Source: Nitrospirillum sp034653355
GTDB lineage: Bacteria > Pseudomonadota > Alphaproteobacteria > Azospirillales > Azospirillaceae
Length of the DNA stretch: 64,000 bases
Assembly: GCF_034653355.1 (NCBI RefSeq)
Contig: NZ_JAYEER010000003.1
Span: 124,001-188,000, forward strand
Direction: 5' to 3'
Shown here: piece by piece, positions 25,213 to 37,479 of the stretch
Layout: each line of letters starts with the position of its first letter
How positions within the stretch are numbered: position 1 is the stretch's first letter
Notes under the pieces: generated by a model
What the model was told of the DNA's origin: nothing
The model's database searches: none
Seen by the model: the letters and a program-made list of their open reading frames with translations, nothing else
Translations under genes and position numbers: made by a program

Positions 25213-26541
25213 ATGGGTAAGCGGCATTTCGGATGCGTGTTGGCCCTGGGCGCAAGCATGGGGGCCGCGATGGCCGCCGCCACGCCGGCCCGTGCCGGCG
25301 ATCGTGAGGCGGCCCAGGCCATGGTGGACACCCGCGCCGCGGTGGAACAGCCCAAGATCATCGCCTGGCGCCGCGACATCCATGAGCATCCCGAGCTGGG
25401 CAACCAGGAGACGCGCACCGCCGCCCTGGTGGCCAAGCACCTGAAAAGCCTGGGGCTGGAGGTGCGCACCGGTGTCGCCAAGACCGGCGTGGTGGCCGTG
25501 CTGAAGGGCGGCAAGCCCGGCCCGGTCGTGGCCCTGCGCGCCGACATGGACGCCCTGCCGGTGGTGGAGCAGGTGGACGTGCCCTTCGCCTCGAAGGTGA
25601 AGACCCAGTACAACGGCCAGGAGGTGGGCGTGATGCACGCCTGTGGCCACGACACCCACGTCGCCATGCTGATGGGCGTGGCCGAGGTGTTGGCCGGCAT
25701 GAAGGACCAGCTGCCCGGCACGGTGAAGTTCATCTTCCAACCGGCGGAGGAGGGCCTGGCCAAGGGCGAGGTCGGCGGCGCCGAGCAGATGTTGAAGGAA
25801 GGTGCTTTCGAGAATCCCAAGCCCGACGCCGTCTTCGGCGTGCACGTCATCTCCACCCTGCATGCCGGCGACGTCGGCTACCGCCCTGGTCCCTTCATGG
25901 CGGCGGCGGATGAGTTCGTCATCACCGTGCATGGCAAGCAGAGCCATGGCGCCCTGCCCTGGACCGGCGTCGACCCCATCGTCACCGCCTCGCAGATCGT
26001 GCTGGGCATGCAGACCATTGAGAGCCGGCAGATGGAGGTGATCAAGGAGCCGTCGATCCTCAGCGTCGGCAGCATCCACGGCGGCAACCGCAACAACATC
26101 ATCCCCGACACGGTCACCCTGAACGGCACCATCCGCACCTTCGATGAGGGCATGCGCGATGACATCGACAAGCGCCTGCGCCGCACCGTGGCCGGCATCG
26201 CCGATGCCGCCGGCGCCACCGCCGACGTGGACATCATCAAGGGCTATCCCGTCACCATCAACAACCCGGAACTGACGGCCAAGATCGTCCCCACCCTGCA
26301 GCGGGTCGCGGGCAAGGACCATGTGAAACTGATCGACAAGGTCACCCCGTCGGAGGACTTCTCCTTCTACGAACAGCAGGCGCCGGGCGTGTACCTGTTC
26401 GTGGGCATCACCCCGCCGGGGACGGAGCTGTCCAAGGCCGCCTCCAACCACTCGCCCAAGTTCTTCGTGGACGAATCCGGCCTGATCGTCGGCGCCCGTA
26501 CCCTGGCCCATCTGACGGTGGACTACCTGTACGGGCTGTAA
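25213..26541 (+). CDS. Secreted M20 family amidohydrolase (IAA-amino acid hydrolase / carboxypeptidase type)
   Basis: 442 residues from the ATG at 25213 (AAGGGG upstream; a GTG two codons earlier is less likely). Signal peptide to about residue 28. M20D metal-site motifs: RADMDALP, MHACGHDTH, QPAEEG, and a C-terminal His in NHSPKF. The lid/dimerisation domain spans about residues 220-330. Family members hydrolyse amide bonds of N-acyl amino acids, aminoacylated auxins or aminobenzoyl-glutamate. Periplasmic location is implied by the signal. Substrate unknown. Confidence 0.93.
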   Translation: MGKRHFGCVLALGASMGAAMAAATPARAGDREAAQAMVDTRAAVEQPKIIAWRRDIHEHPELGNQETRTAALVAKHLKSLGLEVRTGVAKTGVVAVLKGGKPGPVVALRADMDALPVVEQVDVPFASKVKTQYNGQEVGVMHACGHDTHVAMLMGVAEVLAGMKDQLPGTVKFIFQPAEEGLAKGEVGGAEQMLKEGAFENPKPDAVFGVHVISTLHAGDVGYRPGPFMAAADEFVITVHGKQSHGALPWTGVDPIVTASQIVLGMQTIESRQMEVIKEPSILSVGSIHGGNRNNIIPDTVTLNGTIRTFDEGMRDDIDKRLRRTVAGIADAAGATADVDIIKGYPVTINNPELTAKIVPTLQRVAGKDHVKLIDKVTPSEDFSFYEQQAPGVYLFVGITPPGTELSKAASNHSPKFFVDESGLIVGARTLAHLTVDYLYGL

Positions 26542-26640
26542 CGCAACGGAGGCATGACGGGTCGCGGCGGCGGGGCCGCTTCCCTGGGGCCGGAGGCGGT
26601 GCGAAGATGCCCGCCCGTTTCCGTTTATGACTTGGCGCCC

Positions 26641-27840
26641 ATGTCTGACGACACAAAAGAATCCGGCGACACGAACAACCCCGCCACCCTGCTGGTCCAT
26701 GCCGGCCGGAACCCGCTGGACAATTACGGCGTGGTCAACGTGCCGCCCTATCGGGCCTCCACCATCCTGTTCTCCTGCCTGGACGAGCTGGAGGGCCACG
26801 ATCCCGAGCATCGCGCGCCGCGCTACGGCCGCCGCTCCACGCCCAGCAGCCTGGCGTTCGAGGACGCCGTGGCGGCGCTGGAGGGCGGGCATCGCGCGGT
26901 GGTGGCCAGTTCCGGCCTGGCCGCCGTCACCACCGCCCTGCTGGCCTATGCCGAGGCCGGCAGCCACTTGCTGGTGGCCGACACCGTCTACGGCCCGTCG
27001 CGCGACTTCTGCGACAAGGTGCTGACGCGCCTGGGCGTCACCGTGGAGTATGTCGACCCGCTGATCGGCGCCGGCATCGCGCACAAGCTGCGGCCGGAAA
27101 CCGCCGCCATCCTGCTGGAATCCCCGGGGTCCCTGACCTTCGAGGTGCAGGACGTCCCCGCCATCGCGCGGGCGGCCCACAACAGGGGGGTGGCCGTGCT
27201 GGTGGACAGCACCTGGTCGGCCGGCATCTGCAGCAAGCCGCTGGACCTGGGCGCCGACGTCGTCATCCACGCCGCCACCAAGTATTTCGTGGGCCATGCC
27301 GACGCCACGGTGGGTGTCATCGTCGGCACGCGGGAGGCCTGGCAGCGGGTGAAGAACACCGCCCTGCAGCTGGGCCAGAACGTGGGTGGCGACGACCTGT
27401 ACCTGGCCATGCGCGGCATGCGCACCCTGCCCGCCCGCATGGCCCGCCACCAGGAGACGGCGCTGGCCCTCGCCCGGTGGCTGAAGGGCCGGGAAGAGGT
27501 GCAACGCGTCCTGCACCCGGCCTTCACCGACTGCCCCGGCCATGACATCTGGCGGCGCGACTTCTCCGGGTCCAGCGGCCTGTTCACGGTGGAACTGAGG
27601 AAGCAGCCCCGCGCCGCCGTCGCCGCGCTGGTGGACGGCATGTCGCACTTCGGCATCGGCTTCAGCTGGGGCGGATTCAAATCCCTGATCCTGCCCACCG
27701 ACCCACGCAAGATCCGCACGGCCGTCCCCTGGACCGGCACCGGCACGCTGATCCGCCTGCATGCGGGCCTTGAGGATGCCGACGACCTGATCCGCGACCT
27801 GGAACGGGGTTTGGACCGGATGAAGGGAGCCGCCGCGTGA
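26641..27840 (+). CDS. metC: Cystathionine beta-lyase
   Basis: 399 residues from ATG at 26641; the frame upstream lacks conserved sequence. PLP Lys214 is in HAATKYFVGHADATVG; other family motifs are RYGRRSTPSS, DTVYGPSRDF (Tyr stacking on PLP) and VDSTWSAG. The YVDP and GGFKSL segments favour the MetC (lyase) branch over cystathionine gamma-synthase. It cleaves cystathionine to homocysteine, pyruvate and ammonia in methionine synthesis. HisI overlaps its 3' end. Confidence 0.92.
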   Translation: MSDDTKESGDTNNPATLLVHAGRNPLDNYGVVNVPPYRASTILFSCLDELEGHDPEHRAPRYGRRSTPSSLAFEDAVAALEGGHRAVVASSGLAAVTTALLAYAEAGSHLLVADTVYGPSRDFCDKVLTRLGVTVEYVDPLIGAGIAHKLRPETAAILLESPGSLTFEVQDVPAIARAAHNRGVAVLVDSTWSAGICSKPLDLGADVVIHAATKYFVGHADATVGVIVGTREAWQRVKNTALQLGQNVGGDDLYLAMRGMRTLPARMARHQETALALARWLKGREEVQRVLHPAFTDCPGHDIWRRDFSGSSGLFTVELRKQPRAAVAALVDGMSHFGIGFSWGGFKSLILPTDPRKIRTAVPWTGTGTLIRLHAGLEDADDLIRDLERGLDRMKGAAA

Positions 27841-28283
27841 GCACCGAGATTTCGTATCCCCTGCCCCCGGCAACCGTCGAGTCGACGCTGGCCGCCATCC
27901 GCTTCGACGCCAACGGCCTGGTGCCAGCCATCGCGCAGCAGCATGACACGGGCGAGGTGCTGATGATGGCGTGGATGAACCGCAAGTCCGTCGCCGAAAG
28001 CCTGGCCACCGGCCGCGCCTGTTACTGGTCGCGCTCGCGCCAGTCCTTCTGGCGCAAGGGCGACACCTCGGGCCAGGTGCAGCACTTGCGTGAGTTGCGC
28101 GTGGATTGCGACGGCGACACCCTGCTGCTGCTGGTGGATCAGGCCGGTGTCGCCTGCCATACCGGCCGCCGGTCCTGCTTCTACCGCGCGGCGACGGCGG
28201 ACGGCCTGTCCACAATCGCGGATGTGGTCACCGACCCCCTGGTCCTGTATCCGCCGCATGGCCACAAGCACGAGACAACTTAG
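27837..28283 (+). CDS. hisI: Phosphoribosyl-AMP cyclohydrolase
   Basis: 148 residues from a GTG start overlapping the metC stop by four bases (GTGA). Typical PRA-CH motifs: GEVLMMAWMNRKS, ACYWSRSRQSFWRKGDTSG, the Asp pair in VDCDGDTLLLLVDQAG, and zinc/Mg-binding cysteines in ACHTGRRSCFYR. It opens the purine ring of phosphoribosyl-AMP at the third step of histidine synthesis. It is the stand-alone form (no HisE fusion), usual in alphaproteobacteria. Coupling to metC is a local arrangement, not a pathway link. Confidence 0.95.
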   Translation: MSTEISYPLPPATVESTLAAIRFDANGLVPAIAQQHDTGEVLMMAWMNRKSVAESLATGRACYWSRSRQSFWRKGDTSGQVQHLRELRVDCDGDTLLLLVDQAGVACHTGRRSCFYRAATADGLSTIADVVTDPLVLYPPHGHKHETT

Positions 28284-28317
28284 CTAAAAGTCCAGCAATC
28301 GTTTCCGGTTTCCAGTA

Positions 28318-28361
28318 TTGTCCAATTGACGGTAATTCATTGGTCGCCGTCGGTTGGACAA
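28318..28361. repeat. Spaced inverted repeat upstream of hybrid kinase
   Basis: TTGTCCAA (28318-28325) and TTGGACAA (28354-28361) are perfect 8-bp arms separated by 28 bases, 70 bases before the kinase start. It could be a pair of half-sites for a regulator. Confidence 0.45.
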
Positions 28362-28430
28362 CGGGATTGGTGGTGGGGTCCGGTTCGGTTTTTGGGTGGA
28401 ACCGACGGATCCCCGTGGGGGAAGACCGGT

Positions 28431-31430
<3,000 letters not shown>

Positions 31431-31449
31431 CGCGACCGCCGCGCCACTG

Positions 31450-31484
31450 AAAAAAACGGCCCCGGGGGGTAGGGCCGCTTTTCT
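31450..31484. terminator. Bidirectional terminator between kinase and autotransporter genes
   Basis: CGGCCC / GGGCCG stem (31457-31462 and 31472-31477) flanked by an A-run on the left and TTTTCTT on the right, so each strand reads hairpin plus T-tract. It lies between convergent genes. Confidence 0.75.
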
Positions 31485-31507
31485 TCATCTGGGCCGGGAC
31501 CCACTGA

Positions 31508-34507
31508 TCAGAAGCGGAACTTGCTGACGAAGCGGGCGTCATAGCCGATGAAGCCGCGACGGTCTTCGCCGCCCAGCTCCAGCGCGATGTCGGAGTAGCG
31601 GTTGCCACCCTGCACCGTGATGCGGGCGATGGGGCCGCCGCCGACCACCGACTGGGGCATCAGGGTGAAGCTGGACCCGCCGGCGAAGCTGGCGGTGGTA
31701 TCGCCCGGGCCGTCGCCGAACACCTGCTTCCACCCCACGGTCAGCGATGGCTTCCACTGGAAGTCGCCACCCAGCTGGGTACCGAAGGTCAAGGCGGCCT
31801 CGGCATTGCCCTGCTGGCCGGTGCGTTCGTCGATCTTCAGGTTGAAGCCGTCGCTGCCGCCGCTTTCCTGATGGGCGCCGTCGGACAGCACGAAATAGTC
31901 CAGGGAGGCGGTGGGCCGCACGAACATGAAGCCCAGCGACTGCTCATACCCCAGGCCGAAATGGGCGTCGCCCAGATAGCCCGACCAGTGGGCGCTGGCG
32001 TCACGCTCGAACGCGGCGCCGTTATCGTCCGTACCGCTGAAGACGCGCTTGCTGGAGAACCGGATGTAACCGGCATTCAGGCTGGCGCTGGCCATCAGCC
32101 CGCCGTACCGGTCGCGCCAATAGGCGCCGCCGGTGAAGACCTCGCCCTTCACCTGGTTGCCGCTGGAGGCGTCCGGGTCGTTGACGGCGGTGATCATGTA
32201 GGAGGAGGACAGGCCGACGATGCCGACATTCTCCATGGATTTCTCGTAGCCGCCCATCAGCGCCACGCCGTTGCCGTTGTAGCCCGGGCCCTGGTCGCGG
32301 TTCTGCGACACGGCGAAGCCCAGTTCCTGCACCCAGGCGCCGCGCTTCTCATCCCTCATGGCCACAGTGGGGTCGGCCTCGGTGCGGGCCAGCGCCATCA
32401 TGCCGCGATTCAGCAGCTGGAAGGGGCCGCCGTTATAGTCGGGCAGCATCTTCTCATAGAGATTGCCGAAGCTGCTGGCGCTGGTGGCGTTGAAGAAGGC
32501 CTCGCCGATCTGGGTGTCCTTGTCGAAGGCGCCGTAGACGGCGTTGAAGGCGCCGGCGCCCACGGTGATGCCCGCCTCGGCCGCCGTGCGGCGCGCCACG
32601 TTCACCGTCACGGTGCCGGCGGTGGTGTCGGTGGCGATGTTGGCCTTGTACCAGTAGGACACGTCACCCAGCAGCGACTGGTCGACGCTGCCCACGCTCA
32701 GGCTGCTGGCCTTGATGACCGTGAAGCTGTTGCTGTCGGTGACCTTGCTCTTGAAGATCAGGCCGATCTTGGTGCCTGAAGCCAGCGAGGCGGCGCCGGA
32801 GACGTTGAACAGGGTGTTGGTGTTGTTGGCCGGATCGGCGCTGAAGTCGATCTCGCCACTGGATCCCACGGTCAGCGAGCGCATGTTGACGGTCGTGGTG
32901 CTGCTGTTGCGCAGCTTGCCGTTGGTGACCGTGGCGGCCAGGGTGCCGTCGCTAGTCAACGCGCCGGAGTAGACCGCGCCACCGTCGATGGTCAGCGTAT
33001 TGGTGCCACCGCCGAAGGACAGGGCGCCGGTGACGGTGCCACCCGTCAGGTTGACGGTGGCGTCGCCCGAGCCCAACAGGATGTCACCGGTGATGGTGCC
33101 ACTGTTGTTGATAGTGACGCCGACGGTATTGGCCCGCAGGTCCAGGGCGGTGGCCGTGCCGGTGATGCCGGTGTTGTCCGTGGATTCCGACACCTTCGCC
33201 AGGATGGTGCCGCTGTTGGTGATCTGCGTGACGGTGCCCGACCCGTCGTAAATGGCGACGGCGTTGCTGCCCACGGCGGTGGTGGCGCCGGCATAACCGG
33301 TGGCGTAGGCCGCGACCGTGCCGCTGATGATCAGGCCGTTGACGTTGGCGCCGCTGCCGATGGAGATGGCGGTCGCCTTCGAGGATTGCGAGGATACCGT
33401 GGTGCTGATGGTGCCGGAAACGGTGATGTTGTCGGGAATGGTGGCGCCCGACCCGATCGACAGGCCGGTGGAGTCCGCCTTGTAGGACAAGGTGGTCACG
33501 GTACCCGTCAGGTTGATGCCGCCATCCACCAGCACCGTCCCGCCCGTGCCCCCGATCTGGACGCCGGTCGTGCTGAACCCGTCATAGACGCCGTTGGCGG
33601 TGACACCGCCCGCCAGCAGCAGGCCGTGCGTGTCGCCGGGAACGACGCCCAGTTCGACCTCACCGTTGGCACTGCCGATCACCACCGCCGGAGCCGAGCC
33701 GTAGGAGATGATGGAGGACGTCGATTCCAGGTTCAGGCCACCCGTCACGGTCGAGGAAATTCGCAAGGCGGCGCCGCCCTGCAGTTCGTCATTGGCGGTC
33801 AGCGCCGCGAAGCCGGCGGTGGTGGTGGGGCGGGTGGTCGACAGATAGCCGGTGGACGTGACGGAGCCCGATACCTGCACCGTCCCTTCCGTCACGCCGT
33901 CCAGCGCGACGCCGACCGAACCGGTGCCGAGCACGCTGACGGTCCCGGAAATCAGGATGGTGCCGGCCGTGGCCGCCGTGGTCCGGATGCCGTAGGAATT
34001 GTTGCCGGTGACCGACACGGTGCCGCTCATCGTCAGGCTGCCGTCCATCTCGGTCGCCACCAGGATGCCCGCGCTGTCGTTGCCCCGGACCGTAATGGTG
34101 GCGGATGTGTTGATGTCGCCGGTGAACACCCCCGCGCCCGAAACCCAGATGCCATAGCGCCGCTCGGCCGAGGTCAGGGGGATGGTGGAGCTGACGCTGC
34201 TGTCGGTCAGCGTCAGGGTGCCGCTGAGACTGACGCTGCCGGTGGTGCCCCCTTTCACCAGGATGCCGGTGGTGTCGTCGCCGCCGGTGATGGAGATGGT
34301 GCCGGAGCTGCTGATGGTATTGTTGCTGTCCAGCGTCACCGCCGTTCCGCTGGACGGGCTGACCGTCCCCGTGATGGTCAGGTCGCCGGCGGACGAGGTC
34401 GCCACCCCGCTGGAGCGGGTATCGGAAATCGTGGTCGCCGCGTGGAGGTCGGTCAGGGCGGCGAGGCACAGGGGCGCGGCGGCCACCGGCGCGAGAAGGC
34501 GCTTCAT
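31508..34507 (-). CDS. Autotransporter adhesin-like protein
   Basis: 999 residues. A short signal peptide (MKRLLAPVAAAPLCLAALTDLHA) is followed by ~650 residues of Thr/Ser/Gly-rich repeats (ISGTVS, NSGTI, GTITGDILLGSG) typical of a beta-helix passenger, then a ~280-residue C-terminal autotransporter barrel starting near RDEKRGAWVQELGF and ending in the aromatic terminus VSKFRF. No protease triad was seen, so adhesion or surface coating is more likely than catalysis. Monocistronic, with a terminator downstream. Confidence 0.9.
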   Translation of the reverse strand: MKRLLAPVAAAPLCLAALTDLHAATTISDTRSSGVATSSAGDLTITGTVSPSSGTAVTLDSNNTISSSGTISITGGDDTTGILVKGGTTGSVSLSGTLTLTDSSVSSTIPLTSAERRYGIWVSGAGVFTGDINTSATITVRGNDSAGILVATEMDGSLTMSGTVSVTGNNSYGIRTTAATAGTILISGTVSVLGTGSVGVALDGVTEGTVQVSGSVTSTGYLSTTRPTTTAGFAALTANDELQGGAALRISSTVTGGLNLESTSSIISYGSAPAVVIGSANGEVELGVVPGDTHGLLLAGGVTANGVYDGFSTTGVQIGGTGGTVLVDGGINLTGTVTTLSYKADSTGLSIGSGATIPDNITVSGTISTTVSSQSSKATAISIGSGANVNGLIISGTVAAYATGYAGATTAVGSNAVAIYDGSGTVTQITNSGTILAKVSESTDNTGITGTATALDLRANTVGVTINNSGTITGDILLGSGDATVNLTGGTVTGALSFGGGTNTLTIDGGAVYSGALTSDGTLAATVTNGKLRNSSTTTVNMRSLTVGSSGEIDFSADPANNTNTLFNVSGAASLASGTKIGLIFKSKVTDSNSFTVIKASSLSVGSVDQSLLGDVSYWYKANIATDTTAGTVTVNVARRTAAEAGITVGAGAFNAVYGAFDKDTQIGEAFFNATSASSFGNLYEKMLPDYNGGPFQLLNRGMMALARTEADPTVAMRDEKRGAWVQELGFAVSQNRDQGPGYNGNGVALMGGYEKSMENVGIVGLSSSYMITAVNDPDASSGNQVKGEVFTGGAYWRDRYGGLMASASLNAGYIRFSSKRVFSGTDDNGAAFERDASAHWSGYLGDAHFGLGYEQSLGFMFVRPTASLDYFVLSDGAHQESGGSDGFNLKIDERTGQQGNAEAALTFGTQLGGDFQWKPSLTVGWKQVFGDGPGDTTASFAGGSSFTLMPQSVVGGGPIARITVQGGNRYSDIALELGGEDRRGFIGYDARFVSKFRF

Positions 34508-34830
34508 TTGCGGAGAAATCCTGCCTGTTCAGACGAATTAAAGGGTGTTTGGCCGGTACACCGGCTGGAAATGACGGGACTGGGCCGGAGTGGCGCGCGG
34601 GGGATTGGAGTCCATACGGACCGGGTTACACGGCCCGGTCGTCGAAACCCGGCGGGTGCTTTTCAAAAAAAATTCCCACCATCGCCCCCATCGGCCAATT
34701 TGCCGCAGCCCGGCCGCGCCTATCCTTCCGGACCGGCGGCGCGCGATGGGCGAAGGATATTTGCAACTGGCGGCGGCGCGGACACCTGGCGTAGAGTTCC
34801 CGCGTCCCCGCCTGCCCGGAACGCGAGCGC
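34508..34830. other. Divergent intergenic region
   Basis: About 320 bases without a gene between the autotransporter (minus) and the small conserved protein (plus). GCCGGT-AC-ACCGGC (34552-34565) is a perfect palindrome 45 bases from the autotransporter start and a possible operator; an A-rich stretch (34665-34675) may belong to a promoter. Confidence 0.4.
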
Positions 34831-35184
34831 ATGAAGGAACTACGCTGCATCGTCTTCACCGACCGCGAGGTGGTGAGCGCCATCACGGAACGGCGGCGCA
34901 AGCTGAACGACGCCTTCCCCGAAGGCGATGTCACCAACCTGGAATACACGGTCAACCGCGGCGTCACCGCCCGCCTGTCCGTCACGCTGAACGGCGCCGC
35001 CAACGACGTCGCCATCCCGGAGCAGGAGCTGCAGGCGGCCTTGGTGGGCTATTGCATGTCCCGCAACGTTCCGCTGCCCGTCGTGGCCGACAAGGCCCTG
35101 TACGTCATCAAGGGGCGGGCCACCCTCATGATCACCATGAATTTCAAGAAGCCGGCGCGCCTGGTCGTTCTGGGGGTGGAATGA
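34831..35184 (+). CDS. Conserved hypothetical protein
   Basis: 117 residues starting MKELRCIVFTDREVVSAITERRRKL, with GGAACGCG upstream. Predicted alpha/beta, no signal or membrane segment; ends in a strand-rich segment (RATLMITMNFKKPARLVVLG). The style is that of small conserved alphaproteobacterial proteins, but no named domain is recognised. Followed 33 bases later by a strong bidirectional terminator. Confidence 0.75.
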   Translation: MKELRCIVFTDREVVSAITERRRKLNDAFPEGDVTNLEYTVNRGVTARLSVTLNGAANDVAIPEQELQAALVGYCMSRNVPLPVVADKALYVIKGRATLMITMNFKKPARLVVLGVE

Positions 35185-35217
35185 TCCACGCGGTGCCAGG
35201 ACCCTGGGTATGAACAG

Positions 35218-35249
35218 AAAAAGGGCGGCCCCTGGGGACCGCCCTTTTT
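35218..35249. terminator. Bidirectional rho-independent terminator
   Basis: A perfect 11-bp stem, AAAAAGGGCGG / CCGCCCTTTTT, with loop CCCCTGGGGA. It works for the small plus-strand gene; on the minus strand it also serves the flagellin gene, whose stop is ~90 bases away. Confidence 0.9.
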
Positions 35250-35340
35250 CCGTATCCGTCGCCGCTTGCACCGGGCCGGCGGGGTGGGGTCCGGTGGCCT
35301 TTTGCCACGCCGCCCCCGTCCCCGCCGTCGCCGTCGCCGA

Positions 35341-37209
35341 TTAGAACAGCTTCAGGATGGCCTGCTGGCTCTGGTTCGCGAGCGACAGGGTGGTGACACC
35401 CAGCGACTGGCGGGTCTGCAGGGTCAGCAACTCGGCGCCGGCCTGATTCTGATCGACCTGCACCAGGCTGTCGGCGCCGTCCGACAGGACGTTGTTGAAG
35501 GCGTCGGTGAAGTCGGACCGGGTCTGGATGACGTTCAGGTTGGTGCTGAGCGTCTGTCCGGCCGACCGCAGCTGGTTCGTGGCATAGGTCAGCTGGGCCA
35601 CCGCGGCATCGATGTCCGATCGGTCCAGGAAGTCGTTCTGGGCATAGTCGAGACGCAGGCCCTGGCCGTCGGTGGTGACGTTGGTGGACTTCACCGTCAG
35701 CGAGTTGGTGTTGGTCTCGTTGAACTGCACCGACAGGTCGTTCTGCGTGTTCGCCGCCGTCTGCTGCGTCGTCGTCATGTTGGCGAAAGCGCTGGCCGAC
35801 GCCGCCTGCATGATCTTGGTCGGGTCGACGTTGATACGCACCGTGCCCGTGGTGAAGGACATGGCGTTTTCGCCGTCCGCCAGCTTGCCGCTGCCACGAT
35901 CGTTGTCGCCCGAGCGGGTGATGGACACGCCGTTCAGGTCGGTGGCGGTGACGGCGACGTCCACATCCTTTTCGACGGTTGAGACGCCATTACCCGATGT
36001 TCCCAGGGCCTCAAGGGTGGTGCGATCCACCGTGAACGACACCACGGTGCCCGAGGAGAAGGACACGGAGATGTTCTTCGTCAGGGCGTTGGTCGCCGAG
36101 GTGCCCAGGGTGAAGGTGTTGGCCGTGCCCGTGCTGCCGGGAGCCGTCAGCGTGAAGCTGTTGACGCCGGTGCCGGGAGGCGTGACCGTGAAGCTGGACA
36201 GCGAGCCGCCGGCGGCGGTGGCGGCGCTGATCCTGCCGGCCAAGCCGGCGGCGATGTTGGCTTCGCGGGTGGCCGCGTCCGGTGCCGCCACGTCACCGGC
36301 CGACGCGGTGTAAGTGAAGGAGGTGCCGTTGACCGTGGCGGTGAAGGTGTCGCCCTGGTCGACATTGCCGGTGATGCTGATGGTCGACTTCTGGGGGGTG
36401 CCGGAGACGCCCGCGGTGGTCAGGGTATTCGAGGCAGCCTGGGTGTTGTCGAAGAAGGTGATGGACCGGGATTCGGTGCCTTCCGTGATCACGGCCGTAC
36501 GGGTCTGGCCCACGGCGCCGCGCATTTCGATCGACACGTCGGAGAAGTTGCCGGCGGTCGAGCTGAGCTTGCCGGAAACCTTCAGGCCGAACAGGCCACG
36601 AGCGGTTTCGGTGGAGGCGATGTCGCCGGCGCTGCCCGAGATGTCACCCGTGCCGGAGACGCGGATGGAATAGGTGTCCGACGTGGTCACATTGGTGACG
36701 CGGCTGTTGGATAGGCCGGTGATGGAGTTGATGGTCGCCCGCGACACGGAGGTGGCGTCAAAGGTCTGGCCGCTGCCGGCCAGCAGGTTCTTGCCGCCGT
36801 AGCCGCTGTCGGCGGCCAGCTTGTCGATCTGGTCCTTGATGGCGTTGAACTGGTCGGCCAGCGACTTGCGGGTCGCGATGGCGCCGGGATCGTTGCCCAG
36901 GTTGGAGTAGGCCGAGGTCGTCAGGCCCTTGGCCTGGTCGATCAGCTTCTGGATGGAGGTGATGCCCTGGTTGCCCGCCTTGATGGTGCTGACGGCCTGA
37001 CCCATCGCATCCTTCAAGGTGGACAGGTCGCTGGCGCGCTGGTTCAGCCCCTGCGCGGCGAAGAAGGCCGTGGGGCCATCCAGCGCGCTGTTGATCTTGT
37101 TGCCCGTGGACAGTTGCGCCTGGAGCTTGTCGATCGAGCTGTTGGTGTTCTGCAGCAACAGCAGGTTGGAACGCATTGCCGAAGAAAGGGCGACTTGAGA
37201 GGACATCAT
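35341..37209 (-). CDS. Flagellin, enlarged
   Basis: 622 residues. The N-terminal D0/D1 part (about 1-165: LLLLQNTNSSIDKLQAQLSTG, SLADQFNAIKDQIDKLA) and C-terminal D1/D0 part (about 520-622: LNVIQTRSDFTDAFNNVLSDG, ending QQAILKLF) are well preserved. Between them is a ~350-residue Ser/Thr/Gly-rich variable region, larger than in the 270-400-residue flagellins common in alphaproteobacteria. AAAGGAG precedes a double ATG (37209/37206). It polymerises into the flagellar filament. A sigma-54-type promoter lies ~255 bases upstream; no export or assembly genes are adjacent. Confidence 0.93.
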   Translation of the reverse strand: MMSSQVALSSAMRSNLLLLQNTNSSIDKLQAQLSTGNKINSALDGPTAFFAAQGLNQRASDLSTLKDAMGQAVSTIKAGNQGITSIQKLIDQAKGLTTSAYSNLGNDPGAIATRKSLADQFNAIKDQIDKLAADSGYGGKNLLAGSGQTFDATSVSRATINSITGLSNSRVTNVTTSDTYSIRVSGTGDISGSAGDIASTETARGLFGLKVSGKLSSTAGNFSDVSIEMRGAVGQTRTAVITEGTESRSITFFDNTQAASNTLTTAGVSGTPQKSTISITGNVDQGDTFTATVNGTSFTYTASAGDVAAPDAATREANIAAGLAGRISAATAAGGSLSSFTVTPPGTGVNSFTLTAPGSTGTANTFTLGTSATNALTKNISVSFSSGTVVSFTVDRTTLEALGTSGNGVSTVEKDVDVAVTATDLNGVSITRSGDNDRGSGKLADGENAMSFTTGTVRINVDPTKIMQAASASAFANMTTTQQTAANTQNDLSVQFNETNTNSLTVKSTNVTTDGQGLRLDYAQNDFLDRSDIDAAVAQLTYATNQLRSAGQTLSTNLNVIQTRSDFTDAFNNVLSDGADSLVQVDQNQAGAELLTLQTRQSLGVTTLSLANQSQQAILKLF

Positions 37210-37464
37210 CTATCTCCTTTTGAGCTGCCGGAGGGCGGCCGTTTGGGCCGGTCTGATCCTTCTGGCGAGAGCAAGCTGCTGGTCCCATGCCACCGGAGAG
37301 CACCACCCGCCCGCTGCCGGGGGGGCCTAAGTCCCCGTCTCCGGGCGGCAACCCGTTCCTGCCGACATGGCGGGACGGATTGGTCCGGGGTTGCCCGGGG
37401 GCGCTACGCTGGCATGGACGCCATCAACCTCCTCTGATGGACGGTTAGGTTCGGCCGGTTAACC

Positions 37465-37479
37465 GCAGAAACCGTGCCA
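37465..37479 (-). promoter_or_regulatory. Sigma-54 (RpoN)-type promoter for flagellin
   Basis: On the minus strand TGGCACGGTTTCTGC fits the -24/-12 consensus (TGGCACG-N4-TTGC) with one mismatch; GG and GC are separated by exactly 10 bases. Transcription would begin near 37453, giving a ~240-base leader before the flagellin ATG. RpoN control of flagellins is known in alphaproteobacteria such as Caulobacter. Confidence 0.65.

Noticed and set aside
24943..28215. 1,090-codon open frame on the minus strand
   Set aside because: Antisense to the M20 hydrolase, metC and hisI, all with strong motifs; its composition is a shadow of theirs.
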